From: Thraustochytrium sp. TN22
Taxonomy: Eukaryota; Sar; Bigyra; Thraustochytrida; Thraustochytriidae
NCBI GenBank assembly: GCA_013306675.1
Contig: JABLUY010000026.1
Coordinates: forward strand, 1 to 64,000
Reading direction: 5' to 3'
Length of the DNA stretch: 64,000 nucleotides
Shown: positions 1 through 10,392 of the stretch, in pieces
Position numbering within the stretch: position 1 is the stretch's first letter
Layout of the letters: each line of letters starts with the position of its first letter
Program-made: the position numbers and the translations under genes
Notes under the pieces: model-generated
The model's database searches: none
Told to the model about the DNA's origin: nothing
What the model saw: only the letters and a program-made list of their open reading frames with translations

Positions 1-54
<54 letters not shown>
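1..54 (+). repeat. (CAG)18 microsatellite
   Basis: Eighteen perfect CAG units start at the window edge and are in frame with the downstream gene as polyglutamine. The full length is unknown because the tract is cut by the edge. Confidence 0.97.
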
Positions 55-55
<1 letters not shown>

Positions 56-1890
56 TGCTTCACATGCCCGAGCTGGAGCAGCCCGGGACGCCGGCGCGCC
101 CGCGCGTGGCCTTCGCGGAGGAGGGCGCCAAGATGGTGGCGCGCTTGGCGCGGCCTCGGCCCAAGACGGCCTCGCACGTGGACGGCGTGGCGGAGGTCTG
201 CCGCCAGCGCCGCGGCTCGATGCTTGCAGCCAAGTTCGTCCTCGGCGACGAGGTCGTGCTTCTGCAGGAGCGGACGCTCCCTGACGGCAGCCGCGCTTGG
301 GACGTGACGGAGGGCATGGTCGTGCAGGTGCACGTGGAGGCGCTCGGAACGCGCGGCCGCTTCTACACGGTCAAGATGAGGGCGCCCGCCGGCGCACAGC
401 GGCGCGCCGAGGAGTCTTACCTCGTGCCCGCCGACAGCGAGTCCGCCGAGGCGCTCTTCCGCGCGCAGACATTTCAGCACGACGTGCGCCGCGCCGTGGA
501 CGGCGCCAAGAAGACCAAGGCGCTCGTGGAGTCGGTGGCCCGCGTCGCCGACGCCGATGCGGTCGTGCCGCGCGAGGCGGCCGCGCTCGAGCGCCGCCTC
601 GGCCAGGCGCTCGAGACCCTGCGCCACTGGTCCTCGTACGTGCCGCCAGTCAGCGACTGGGACAAGCTCACCATCAGAGCCGTCGACGTGCGCGCCAACC
701 TGGTGAGCGCTGCGCAGACCTCCATTCATCGCGCCGAGGCGGATCTGCTCGTGGCTCGCGCGCGCCTGCGTATCGACCAGGATCGCAGCGAGGAGGCCTT
801 CGCCGACGCCCAAGCCGCACTCGAGCGCGTGCCGGCCTGCCAGGAGGCAGCGCTCCTGCGCTCCACGGCGTTGCTCGGCATGAGCGACAGCCCGATGCCG
901 CTCCAGAGCCTCGACGCCACGGAGTCGACGCGCGTCGCAGATGTGGGCGCCGCCGGCCCGCCGCAGGCAGACCCGCCCGCCGCGCTTGACACGACACTGG
1001 CGAGCGCCTCATCGTCGTTCTCGAGCCAGACGGTCGCGACCCCGCCGGCCTCAACGCCCTCGACCGCGCACAAGCGCCGTGGCCGGCGCTTCAGCACGCG
1101 CGCACTTGCTGCGCACTTTAGCAGCAGCGGCAGCACATCCGCAGAGCCCAGCGACGGCGATCTTCTGCGGTCGAATGCCAGCCTCACCACGAGCGGCAGC
1201 TCTCTCACGGAAGGCGACGACAGCGCCGCGAGTGTGGACGAGGCCGAGCACCAGCTCCATCGCCAGCGGCCGAGCCTCGTCACGCGCGAGGTGCGGGCGC
1301 AGAGCGAGCCGGAAATGCTCGAGGACCCGCGCCTGGAGCCGCACCGCGACGCGCGGCCGGACCCGACGGTCTTTGCTTCGCCCACGCTCGCGCGCAAGTC
1401 CCTGAATCGCCTGGACACGACACAGAACCTGCTCCTGGCTGGCTCGGGCGAGGAGGCCGAGGTGGATGGCGGGGACCTAGACGAGGCTTTTTTGGGCGCC
1501 AGCGCCACGAGCTCCTCCTCGTCGCTGTCCGGGTCGCCCACCTCGGAGGCCTCTCTGGAGCACAACAAGACCAGGGCGAAGAGGGCAGGGAAGCACGTCG
1601 CAGGTGTCGCGGCGGCTTCGGCGGCGGCGGCTGAGACCGTGCTGCGGACTAAGGAGGTCTGCTCGCCTCCCGCGCGCGCGAGGCGACCCTCACTCATGCC
1701 GCGTTACGCCAAGCCGTCCTCAATCCTGCTCGGCACGAGTATCGTGGACGAAATTGACCAATACCTGTGCGACGAGAGCGCCAGGACCATGTTGGAGCGC
1801 TGCGAGGAAGAGGGCGCTGAGGACATGGACGGCGAAGATGCTATCGGCGGCCCCAGCCTAGAGATCATCGCCGCCGCAGACATCCTGTAA
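1..1890 (+). CDS. 5'-truncated polyQ protein with a TPR-like segment
   Basis: The frame is open from the first base of the window, so the true start lies to the left. It begins with 18 Gln codons and continues for about 611 residues to a TAA at 1888-1890. A helical, TPR-like segment lies near 770-870 (key residues RSEEAFADAQAALERVP). Before it is a region with many charged residues; after it is a long Ser/Thr/Ala-rich, probably disordered tract. The last ~60 residues (from MPRYAKPSSILLG) look more ordered. There is no catalytic motif and I do not recognise the family. The gene is convergent with NCBP1. The frame is secure because it stays open over 1.9 kb with consistent composition; function is unknown. 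Confidence 0.6.
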
Positions 1891-1896
1891 GTAGGC

Positions 1897-1902
1897 TTTA
1901 TT
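1897..1902 (-). terminator. Possible poly(A) signal AATAAA for NCBP1
   Basis: AATAAA read on the minus strand lies about 211 nt past the NCBP1 stop and just beyond the stop of the convergent gene, so the two 3' ends would nearly meet or overlap. This is motif-only evidence. Confidence 0.35.
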
Positions 1903-2112
1903 CACAGCCAACCCCCCCCTCGAGCAGAGAGCCCAGGCGGGGCTCCGGCGCAGCGCAGTGGCCATGTACGTAAAATCCCGGAAAAAGCATCCAAGTTCAG
2001 TTTACCTTCGTTTTGTTGTTGTTGTGAGGAAGAGCTCTTGATCTCCCATGTTCTCTCGCTTGACTTCGTAGCCAATGGAAATCCATGGAAGCGTGGAAGT
2101 ATGGAAGGCGGG

Positions 2113-4497
2113 TCAGGTCTCGCGCGTAATTCTGTCGAGACGGCCCTGGTCCGCCGGGTCCAAGTCGTTGCGGCGCGCGCGCAAGAGGTCTTGCGCTGGT
2201 CGCGTGTCCGCGAGGGTGTCGAGCAAGCCGCGGAGCAGGTCGAAGACCCAGGCAGTCTCCGGGTTGGCCGGGTCCTGGACGAGAACGTCGCAGAGGTAGG
2301 TGCAGGCGTGGGTGGCGGTCAGGAGGTCCATGCGCACGAGCGTGTAGAGCACGAAGGCGGACCACTGCGTGGAGGAACGCCAAAAGTGGTGCGCGCAGCG
2401 CGCCAACGCCGCGCCAGTGATACCACTGGCTGCAAAGACCTCCTTGAGCACAGGAAGCAGGCGTTCGAGCGCGCGCGTGGTGTGTGTAAAGGTGGGCTGG
2501 CCCGCCAGCAATACGCCGTGAAGGAGGCACTCAGCGCGGTCCTCGACCGAGAGGCGCTCCGCCTTTGTGGCAAACCACTGGCGGAACTCGTCCTCTTCAG
2601 GCTTTTGGCGCACGAAGTCTGCCACCTCGGCTGCGCCCAGGCCCTCGATGGGAGGCGCGCCCGACTCGGGCAGGAACCGGCTCGACGGCCGGCGCTCCGG
2701 TACCAAGAGGTGCTCGCGCAGCGGCGGGGTGAGCGCGTCGATGAGATTCTCGCGCAGGCTGAGGCTTGCGTGCATCTCGAGCACGCGCCGCAAAAAGCGG
2801 CAGCGCGGGTCCGCGGCGCGGTCCGGGCGCTCTGCAAGCTGGTCCCACTTTCCAAAAGGCCAGACCGGCTGCACGAGGCTGAGATGGAGCGCGAACCACG
2901 AGGCGAGCGCGTCGAGGACGGCGGGCTCGAGCGATGGCTCGAGCACCATGATGGCATCCACAGCGTCTTCGGCGACGAGGAGGAAGCGCTTGGCGGCGGC
3001 GCGCGCCCCGGCGGCCTGTGGCGCGCCGCCCGCAGCCGGCGGCCGCGTCAGATCCACCAGCACACGCTGAATGAAGACCGCCTGGCCCGTGCCCTGGGCC
3101 AGAACGTCCAGCGCGGCCTCGAATACATAGTGATCATAGGTGTTGCCCTCGCAAAAGTCAAGCAGGTCGCGGCACGCCGGGTCCACGTGCGGGTAGTACG
3201 CATGAAGGAGCTCCTCGACATACTGGCGCAGGACCCAGCGCACGGGCGCCGGGAGGCCCTCGACGGCCGCCTCGCGCGCCGTCTGCAGGCCGCTCTTGCG
3301 CGAAATCTGCTCCATGTCCAGCAGCTTGCGGTCCTCGGACAGCAGGCGCTCCTGCTGTGCCTGGACCTTGGCGCCCGCCAGGTCGAAAAGCCGCAGCGCG
3401 GTCTGCGCCGGCACGACGGCCGGCGCGGCTTCCAAAGCCTGGTTCAGCCGCGCCGAGAGCGTCTCCAGCCCGCACGAGGCATCCTCGGCCCGGGCGTGCG
3501 TCAGCGCGGCGCGCACCGACTCGCCAGCGTACGGGCACAGCAGCAGGCCGTCGTCCTTGCGGTCTTCGCGCAACAGCTCGCGCGCCTCGGCCCAACCCGG
3601 CGCCTGTTCGGCTGCCTGCGCATCCAGTGCCGCCACCAGCGCCGCCAGCGCCTCGCCGCGCTCCGCCTCGGGCACGCGTGCGGCGCTCAGCCACGGCAGC
3701 GCGCGCGCCACCACCCAGGCGCGGCCCGCTTGCACAAGCGTCTGCATGGCGGCCAGCAGCGGGTCCAGCGCCACTACGTGAGCGTTGGCCATCTCGCACA
3801 GAAAGCGCAGCGCCACGGCGGCTTGCGCCGGGAACTGCGCCTCGCCGCCCAAACACCGCAGCAGCCGCTTCTCCGTGCAGCGCGCCACACCCTCCTGCAC
3901 GGAGCTCGCCAGCAGCCCTGCCAGCGTCCCGTACACGGGCGCCTTCCACCCGAAGCTGCAGCCGCACTCCACCAGCGCCGCCACCAGGACGTCGCCGTGC
4001 TGGGCCACGTCCTTCTCCAGCACCTGCGCCAGCTTGCACAGCTGGTCCTTTAGCTTGTCGGCGGCCTTGACTGCTAGTGCGCCCTGGCCCACGGCCACCA
4101 TCAGCAGCTTGATGCGCTTCGACACCACGTCATTGCGCTTGAACGCGCGCCGCACGAGCGCCTCGTCCTCGTCCTCGCCCTGCTCCGCAGCAAGGTTGTC
4201 CCCGCTCTTGGCGGCGCTCTCGGCGGCCGACCCGTTCGACTGCGCCGGTTGCTCCGCCGCCCTGGCCTGCTCGCCGTTCGCGTGCGTGCGCTGCCGCTTC
4301 GCGTCCTGCTCTCCCTCCTGCTCCTGCTGCTGCTGCTCCTGCTCCTGCTGCTGCTGCTGCTCCGGTTGGTCGCCATTCCCATCCTTCGCCGGCGGCGCGC
4401 GGGCCTCGGCCTCGGCGGCGCCGTCGCCCGCGCCGCCCGCCGCTGCCGCCGCCGCCGCCGCCGCCGCCTCCTCCTCGCGCGGCCGCTTGCCCGCCAT
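2113..4497 (-). CDS. NCBP1: Nuclear cap-binding protein subunit 1 (CBP80)
   Basis: The large subunit of the nuclear cap-binding complex. With CBP20 it binds the m7G cap of RNA polymerase II transcripts in the nucleus and couples capping to splicing, export and decay. I chose the ATG at 4495-4497 (MAGKRPREEE), giving 794 residues, close to the ~790 of animal CBP80; the frame is open upstream but low in complexity. The N-terminus is a basic KRPREEE stretch followed by polyAla and Gln/Glu tracts. The rest is alpha-helical and MIF4G-like. The segment near residues 670-735 (FTHTTRALERLLPVLKEVF and FVLYTLVRMDLL) matches the conserved third MIF4G-type region of CBP80. Single exon. Divergent from the YOS1 gene. 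Confidence 0.85.
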   Translation of the reverse strand: MAGKRPREEEAAAAAAAAAAGGAGDGAAEAEARAPPAKDGNGDQPEQQQQQEQEQQQQEQEGEQDAKRQRTHANGEQARAAEQPAQSNGSAAESAAKSGDNLAAEQGEDEDEALVRRAFKRNDVVSKRIKLLMVAVGQGALAVKAADKLKDQLCKLAQVLEKDVAQHGDVLVAALVECGCSFGWKAPVYGTLAGLLASSVQEGVARCTEKRLLRCLGGEAQFPAQAAVALRFLCEMANAHVVALDPLLAAMQTLVQAGRAWVVARALPWLSAARVPEAERGEALAALVAALDAQAAEQAPGWAEARELLREDRKDDGLLLCPYAGESVRAALTHARAEDASCGLETLSARLNQALEAAPAVVPAQTALRLFDLAGAKVQAQQERLLSEDRKLLDMEQISRKSGLQTAREAAVEGLPAPVRWVLRQYVEELLHAYYPHVDPACRDLLDFCEGNTYDHYVFEAALDVLAQGTGQAVFIQRVLVDLTRPPAAGGAPQAAGARAAAKRFLLVAEDAVDAIMVLEPSLEPAVLDALASWFALHLSLVQPVWPFGKWDQLAERPDRAADPRCRFLRRVLEMHASLSLRENLIDALTPPLREHLLVPERRPSSRFLPESGAPPIEGLGAAEVADFVRQKPEEDEFRQWFATKAERLSVEDRAECLLHGVLLAGQPTFTHTTRALERLLPVLKEVFAASGITGAALARCAHHFWRSSTQWSAFVLYTLVRMDLLTATHACTYLCDVLVQDPANPETAWVFDLLRGLLDTLADTRPAQDLLRARRNDLDPADQGRLDRITRET

Positions 4498-5402
4498 CCT
4501 GCGCTCGCCGTTGGCGCTCTGGCCGCCGCTGCCGCGAGGGTCCACGGCGGCCACCGCCGTCGCCACCGCTTCGCACCGGGTCGCCGACTCGGAGGGCGTG
4601 GATAAGATACCAGATACATACATTGCAAGCGACGTCGACGTAGCACTGCAGCTGGGAGCGGGAGCTGGCCTGGCCACCACGCAGAGCTTGGGCTGGCCAG
4701 GGCGTGCGGAGAAGGCTAGCTAGCTAGCTCTAGCGCCTGCTCCGCGTCAAGACGAGCGCGCCTAACGACTGCCTGTCCTTCTGAAGCATCAGCGAGCAGT
4801 GCGTGTGGAGATGGTGCTTGTTGGAGAATCCCCTTTACGCCAGCCCAGCAAAGGCAGTCTGCTTGGTGACGGCGAAGGCTGGCAGGCAGCAGGCAGGCAC
4901 GTTGAATGCGCGAGGAGATGATTGCGGCTGGTGGCATGGCATGCTCTCCAACTTCGAACCGGTCGCCTTGGCTCTCTAGACTCCTCACGAATGCACTTGC
5001 TGATGGCGACGAGTGCAAGATGACCCGCGCCGAGCCAGGCACCACGATGCGGGTCTTGACGATGTAGCCCCTTGGCTTAGGCTAATGCCACGTGTTGGCG
5101 TGCTTGGTGACCCACTCACTGATGGGAAAGAACAAGGTGGCGCGCCTTCATGACACGCAGACCAGGTCGGCGGTCGCATCAAGGCAGAGACCGTTTGCGC
5201 GGCAGTGGCGTGGGGGGCGGCACGGCGCGCGGGCGAGGCGGTCGCCAGGCCGGACGGCCGAGGCGCTCGCGGAGCGCGGGCTGCACAGCCGTCGCAGAGC
5301 GCGGCGCGGCCGAGCGCTCAGCAACGGGCGCAAGGCGAGCCTGCCTGCCTCATCGGCGGTCGCCGACGCGCAGCAGGGCAAGCCGAGCGTATCCCTTCAA
5401 GG
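4498..5402. other. Intergenic region between divergent NCBP1 and YOS1
   Basis: About 0.9 kb with no convincing gene. It should hold both promoters. A short CTAG-rich run (GCTAGCTAGCTC) lies near 4719-4731. The frame open upstream of the YOS1 ATG is Arg/Ala-rich and low in complexity, so I treat it as leader. Confidence 0.5.
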
Positions 5403-5805
5403 ATGGGCCTCTCCATCTGGAGCATCTTTGTGGCCGGTCTTCTCTGCGTGAACGCGCTGGCCGTGCTCCACGAGGACCGCTTCCTGGCCAAGTGTAGGTG
5501 ACAGGCGGGAGGGGAAAGGCGGGCGCCGCCCGGGACGTGGAACTGACTGCATCGAGCTCGAACGCAGACGGCCTCAACGTGGTGGACCACCAGGCCAGTG
5601 AGCAGGGCAACCTAAAAGCGCAGATCGCCGGCCTCTTGCACGCAGTGCGCTATTTGCGGAGTACGTTGCTGAAATCACGCACGAGCCCAACGTACATGCG
5701 AGCCCCGTAACAAATGCGCAGGTCCCACTAACGCGATCGCCATCTGCAGTGCCTCTCATCGCCTTGAACGGCCTCGTCATCGTCGTCACGCTACTCTTCG
5801 GCTAA
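5403..5805 (+). CDS. YOS1: Yos1 / IER3IP1-like ER-Golgi transport protein (3 exons)
   Basis: Exons 5403-5493, 5568-5660 and 5750-5805 encode 79 residues; the family is about 80 residues. Exon 1 starts MGLSIWSIFVAGLLCVNALA, the N-terminal membrane segment, followed by VLHEDRFLAKY, which matches the family's AVLHEERFL. Exon 3 ends MPLIALNGLVIVVTLLFG, the C-terminal membrane segment. Introns are 74 and 89 nt, with donors GTAGGT and GTACGT and branch motifs ACTGAC and ACTAAC 21 and 18 nt before the AG. Both are phase 1, and the joins create TAC and ATG codons. In yeast, Yos1 works with Yip1 and Yif1 in COPII vesicle traffic. No single reading frame shows this gene; it appears only after splicing. 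Confidence 0.9.
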
Positions 5806-6915
5806 GGAACGAGCTCACGGCGCGTCGCGCGACCCGACCAAAGAGTCGCGCAGCGCAAGCAAGCATCGCAAAGCCGCCCATCCTGACTGAATGACCCAGG
5901 CCCGCTTGCGTCCCGCCAGCACCCGGCGACCCAGGCCAAGCTGACGCAAAATCTGTGTACCCCTCCGAGTCTCTACTCTCTCCCCCCCCCCTCCTCTCTC
6001 GCGTCCGAGGCCGCTGTGCTCTAGAGGCTCTCCGGCGCGAGCGAGCCCCCGTCGAGCCCGTCCGCACCTCAGCCCGCCCGCCCGCCCGTCCGCTAGCTAG
6101 ACTAGCCTAGCTCGTAGCCAGCAAGCAAGCAAACTAACACCCAAATCCATGCGAACCTGTCCCGCGTCGCACGCTCGCGCACGCTCTGCATGCTCCGAGT
6201 CCTCGCGCTGCTTGTCTCCCTCTCCCCCTGCCATGCGCATTCCATCCACGCCAACCCGGCAGGCGGCCGAGACGCGCAGGCTACTCCCCGCGGGCTCCCC
6301 GCGCTCCCCGGTCAGGGTCCGGCAGGGCGCGCCTAGGGTCGTGCCCTAACCCTACAGCTGCGGGGGAACGCGGGGCGCCGCGCCGGGCGGCATAAGTCGC
6401 GCAAAGCGGCGCCGCTGCCGAGGTGCAGCGCGCGCGTCCCTGCGCGGCCGCCGCCGCCGCGCTCGCGCTCGCCGCCGCCGCGCAGACGACGATCGAGGCC
6501 CCTGGACGCGTGCGTAGGTTGGCGGCGGCGCGGCGCGGGCGGCGCGGGCGGCGGAGAGAGCGGGAGAAGCAGGGATGGAGAGAGGATGATGAAGGGCGCT
6601 GCGGACGCGGACGCTTGGCCGCGGCCGAGCGTCCGCGCGCGCGAGAGAGAGAGGCGCGGGGCGCGGGGCGCGGGGCGAGGCCCGCGCGCGGAGGCGGAGG
6701 AGGGAGCGCGAGGCGCACGCGCGCCGCAGGAGCGCGGCGAGGTGACGGGGAGGAGAGACGCGGGGAGCGCGGGGGAAACCGCCGCGGACGCTTGGCGAAG
6801 CTGGACGGTCTACACGCGGCGCGGGCCGGCGCGGGGAAGTATGACCCAGGGAGACGGAGACTGACGGACACGTACGGAGCAGACTCTTCTTCGACACACA
6901 AACCAACCTACAATC
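5806..6915. other. Intergenic region, GC-rich, no gene seen
   Basis: About 1.1 kb between YOS1 and the COX7A-like gene. It contains pyrimidine-rich tracts (near 5980-6000), CTAG-rich runs near 6090-6115 and a very GC-rich GCG/CGC segment (6380-6780). Frames open here have Arg/Ala-biased composition on both strands and no recognisable motif. The right end should hold the COX7A promoter and leader. Confidence 0.5.
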
Positions 6916-7368
6916 ATGATCGGCCAGGTTGTCCGCCGCGCTGCCCAGCAGCCCGCCGTCCGCCGGTACGTCACTCCCAAGCTAGCGACTTCGCTCATGC
7001 GCGCTTGTTTCGCACGCACGCAGACCTCATTCTGACTTCTCTCATGTCGCAAACCAACCACAGCGTCGGCCAGGTCCGCATGCTCTCTGCCGAGGCCAAC
7101 CCGTACGTTTCCCATCCGAGGAATTACCAAAACGCAACGAACGTGTGAAGACTGACGTGCCAGCTCTCGCGATTTGATTGCGCTCAACAGGGTCAAGGAG
7201 CAGCAGAAGTTCTTTCAGAAGGGCGCCACCCCGTACCTTCGCGGCGAGGCCGACCCGACCTACCTTCGCAAGTCGGGCGACAACATCGTCGCTGGCGTCG
7301 GCCTCGGCCTTGCCGGCCTCGGCACGGTGATGGTCTTTGCCAACTTCGCCCGCATGATCTTCGGCTAA
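6916..7368 (+). CDS. COX7A: Cytochrome c oxidase subunit 7A-like, mitochondrial (3 exons)
   Basis: Exons 6916-6965, 7064-7102 and 7191-7368 encode 88 residues. The N-terminus (MIGQVVRRAAQQPAVRR, then VRMLSAEA) is Arg-rich without acidic residues before the cleavage-like region, fitting a mitochondrial presequence. The mature part has KEQQKFFQKGATPYLRGEAD, matching the COX7A pattern of a K.K.FQ motif followed by a Y/HLKGG segment, then one Gly-rich membrane helix ending FARMIFG. Introns are 98 and 88 nt, both phase 2, both with GTACGT donors and CTGAC branch motifs. It would be a small inner-membrane subunit of respiratory complex IV. Family assignment rests on a short motif and the single membrane helix. 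Confidence 0.7.
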
Positions 7369-7879
7369 GTGTCATGTCTGCAGTCGTCAACTTCAACTTC
7401 AATCCACAGCTTCCTGATCTGTAGACCGGCGTGTTTTTTGCTGTTGCCTTGCAACTTGTGTCATGTCGTGGGTGCCGTGCGTGCCGTGCGTGCGACTGGT
7501 GCGCCGATGTATCCTCCTGCGCGCATGTGCCTGTGTCATTGCTTGCTTGTGCTGGTCGTAACCTGTGTGGATTGAACCAGCTGGTTGCATTTGCCTGCAT
7601 GGAATGACATGGCTGCTCATTTTGAGGCAGTCCGTGGTTCGGTAGTGCATGCATCCTACGAGCAACACTGAGTAGCTGGCTATCTATCTACTAGCTAGCT
7701 AGCTAGAGTAGCCAACACTGCTTTGGCACGACTCTGCACAAGGTCACGTGCGACCACGAACGGTCTCAACGGACACAAGCATTTTTTCGTCGAATCGACT
7801 CGGACTCGACAAAGAGACAGCCAGCATCAATGCCTATATTCACTCACCCGTGTCGCTCCGCCACGGCGGCGCGAAGAGC
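7369..7879. other. Spacer between COX7A-like and LRRC46-like genes
   Basis: Probable COX7A 3' UTR followed by the LRRC46 leader. A CTAG-rich run (ACTAGCTAGCTAGCTAGAG) lies near 7690-7708. The frame of the downstream gene is open back to 7748, so a longer N-terminus is possible. Confidence 0.5.
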
Positions 7880-8836
7880 ATGGGCGCGGGCCCGGAGACG
7901 TCGTCGTCAGGGGACGAGGGCGCGGGCGACGCGGGCGGCATGGAGGTGGACCGTGCGCTGCTGCCCAAGGCGGCCATGAGCTTCCGGCGCATCACGGAGC
8001 TCTGCCTGAGCGATACGGAGCGCGGGCTGGACCCGGACGCCATCGCGGACCGACTTTTGCAGCTCAAGGTGGCGCGCCTCGACTGGCAAGGCTTCACCGG
8101 GATCGAGTCGCTGGAGGCGCTCACCAACATCCAAGACCTCTACCTTCAGTTCAACCGCATTCGTCGCATTGAGAACTTGGACTTCCACCTGCGACTGCGC
8201 TTCCTCTCTCTCGGCCACAACGAGATTGAGCGTGTGGAGAACCTCAAGCATCTGCCCCGCCTTGAGCTCCTCGACCTGCAGCACAACTGCATCGAGGCGC
8301 TCGATCTGCATGAACTCCCGGAGTCGCTGCGCAACCTCGACTTGCGTGGCAATCCGTGCACGCTGGCGCCGGGGTACCGCGACAGGGTGCGCAAGCGCTT
8401 GCCAGGGCTCGTGGTTCTGGACGGCGAGCGTCTCGCGTTGACGCGGCGCCAGCACAAGTTGGGAGCGCAAGAGGAGGAAGAGGCGGAGGAGGCCAAGCAA
8501 GACATGGGTGAGCGTATCGAGCTCAAGCCGCTGCGCTCGGCGCGCTCTGGGCCCATTTCCGGCGTCAGCCGATCTGACGCGCTCATGGAGGCTGCCCTGG
8601 CCAAGATTGACGAGCTCTCGCAGTCCACGGCGTCGCGTCTCCGCGTCTCCCTCGACGCGCAGCGCAGGACCTTCGCGGAGCGCTCCAAGGAGCGCATGCG
8701 GCTCTCTGAGGAGGCCTTTGCGAGCCGGGAGCCCCGCACCGTGGAGAACACGCGGCCTGCTGCGGCCCTGGCCCAAAGCGCCGAGGCTCCCGTCACTGGC
8801 GAGCTGCTGAGCGCCCCCACTCACGATGAAGCATAA
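7880..8836 (+). CDS. LRRC46: LRRC46-like leucine-rich repeat protein
   Basis: A 318-residue protein from the ATG at 7880 (MGAGPETSSSGDEG); an in-frame ATG at 7748 would add 44 residues. After an acidic N-terminus it has SDS22-type LRRs at about residues 65-175: VARLDWQGFTGIESLEALTN, IQDLYLQFNRIRRIENL, LRFLSLGHNEIERVENL, LELLDLQHNCIEAL and LRNLDLRGNPCT, then an LRR cap with GYRDRVRKRLPGLVVLDG. The order and spacing match animal LRRC46, including the ITEL lead-in and the final L.LDG. The remainder is Glu/Lys-rich with probable coiled coil. LRRC46 is a flagellar/ciliary protein, which fits BBS2 elsewhere in the window. Confidence 0.75.
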   Translation: MGAGPETSSSGDEGAGDAGGMEVDRALLPKAAMSFRRITELCLSDTERGLDPDAIADRLLQLKVARLDWQGFTGIESLEALTNIQDLYLQFNRIRRIENLDFHLRLRFLSLGHNEIERVENLKHLPRLELLDLQHNCIEALDLHELPESLRNLDLRGNPCTLAPGYRDRVRKRLPGLVVLDGERLALTRRQHKLGAQEEEEAEEAKQDMGERIELKPLRSARSGPISGVSRSDALMEAALAKIDELSQSTASRLRVSLDAQRRTFAERSKERMRLSEEAFASREPRTVENTRPAAALAQSAEAPVTGELLSAPTHDEA

Positions 8837-9511
8837 GCAAAAGTTAGAGACCTCCCTAGCAGGCCACACCCGCCATCATCATGTCTCACATGCGCACCTG
8901 GCCGGTGCCCTGCAGCGCGCCGCTGAGCGCGACGTCGCACGGAGTCTGTCTGACCACCCCTTGGCGAGCGGAGGGACGAGCCGGGCCACTCCCGCTCGCA
9001 CGCAGTCCGAGGCCGGGGCGAGGTGGCGACCTCCCTGCCTGCCCTGCCCTGCCGGCTCGCCTGCTTGCCTGAAACGCACCGAGCCGCAGAAGCGCGCGGG
9101 CAGTCTGCGCGAGCCTCGAAAAACGCGGCCAGGCTCCCGTCCCGCTCCTCGTCCTCCTCGTCCTCCTCCTCTGCCTCTGCCTAGCCGTAGAGTGGCTAGG
9201 CGTCGTCCTCTTCAGCCCGGGCTTCGAGTTGGCTCGTAGAAATGTCGGCGCGGCAGACTCGCTAGCCCGGCGGCCCGCGCGGCGGCGGCGGCGGGCGGCG
9301 CGGCGGCGGCGGCGGAGGCGGCGGCGTGGCGCGGCGCGGCGCTCGGTCGGTCGGTCGGTCGGCCGGCCGGCCGGCGGCGCGGCGCGGCGCGGCGCGGCGG
9401 CGGGGGCGGGCGAGGGGCTGGGGAGCGCCCAGCCTCGCCTCGCGCGGCGGTGCGCGTTTGCTGCGCGCGTCCGCACCCGGGACGCGCGCAGCGGCGAGGG
9501 CGTCGGGACAC
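8837..9511. other. Intergenic / leader region, low complexity
   Basis: About 0.67 kb with CTCGTCCTC-type and GCG-rich stretches and a GGTC/GGCC tetranucleotide run (about 9346-9374). No coding signal beyond a frame open upstream of the next ATG, which is Arg/Ala-rich and unlikely to be translated. Confidence 0.5.
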
Positions 9512-10129
9512 ATGGGCACGTCGCTGGGCAAGTGCGTGTGCTGCAGCAAGTGCCTGGAGGCGACCTGCGGCAGCCTCGACGCGGACGAGGATGCAGAGGG
9601 GGAGCTGGAACGGGAGCTGGACGGCGGCGGCGTGTACGCGCCTCTGCACGGCGCCGCGGCCCACGGCGAGGCGCAGGGCGCGGCGCGGATGAGCTCCGCG
9701 TCCGTGCCAATGCCGCGTCCGGCGCCCGCGCCCACTGCAGACCGCGCGGCCGCCATGCTGCAAAAGTTCAAATCGTCCAGCTTCTCGCTGCCGCCCTCAG
9801 TAGAAGACGAGCGCAACTACATGCGTGCCTCGTGGGACAAGATCTTCGCGGCGCAGAACACCGCGCCCGATGAGTGTCTGCTCTGCTTCGAGGAGTTCAC
9901 CGCGCAAAACCCCATCGTACGCACACTGTGTAGGTGCGGCGTCAACCGCCACCGCTACCACTTGAACTGCCTGCTGGCCTGGCGCCAGCGGAGCGGCAAG
10001 ACGGCCTGCCCCATGTGCGAGGAGGAGCTTTACTTCGAGGAGGACCAGGCCGCCGTGGGCTCCCTGCCTGTCGACCCCACGCCGCAGCCCTCCTCGTCGG
10101 CGGCCACCCTGACTCGCTCCTCCGTGTGA
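9512..10129 (+). CDS. RING-CH type zinc finger protein with predicted N-terminal lipidation
   Basis: A 205-residue protein starting MGTSLGKCVCCSKC at 9512. Gly2 with a cluster of Cys at 8, 10 and 11 suggests N-myristoylation and palmitoylation, hence membrane anchoring; that is inference. The C-terminal half has ECLLC, then CRCGVNRHRYHLNC, then CPMC. The pattern CxxC...CxC-x7-H-x2-C...CxxC is the C4HC3 RING-CH (RINGv) spacing used by MARCH-type E3 ubiquitin ligases. Unlike MARCH proteins it has no transmembrane segment. A likely role is ubiquitin transfer at a membrane; substrate unknown. I chose the 9512 ATG because the upstream extension is low complexity and the MG start makes biological sense. 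Confidence 0.7.
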   Translation: MGTSLGKCVCCSKCLEATCGSLDADEDAEGELERELDGGGVYAPLHGAAAHGEAQGAARMSSASVPMPRPAPAPTADRAAAMLQKFKSSSFSLPPSVEDERNYMRASWDKIFAAQNTAPDECLLCFEEFTAQNPIVRTLCRCGVNRHRYHLNCLLAWRQRSGKTACPMCEEELYFEEDQAAVGSLPVDPTPQPSSSAATLTRSSV

Positions 10130-10392
10130 CATACTAAGCTACGTGTACACAACACACATTGCCAAGAGAATGAAGAGAAAAAGAGAAGGAAATTTTTGAG
10201 ACCTTCCTTGACCGACCTTTGTCTGGCCGACACAGAGAGAGAGGCCCGTGCCGCATTCCGCCCCACGCGGAGCGAGCAGGTCCCTCCTTTACATCGAGTC
10301 TGAAAAGCCTGAGGACGAAGGGAAAGAAAAGAGAAGGCCTCAGAAAACCACGCGCATGCCTGGATCCTTGCAGGCTTGGCGCCACAGCCAGG

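Noticed and set aside
2038-4053. Long plus-strand frame opposite NCBP1, and similar ones at 25420-27519, 36133-37845, 44635-46137 and 47508-48965
   Set aside because: They lie opposite well-supported genes and are expected by chance where third codon positions are nearly all G or C. Their proteins are Arg/Ala/Leu/Val/His-biased and match nothing.
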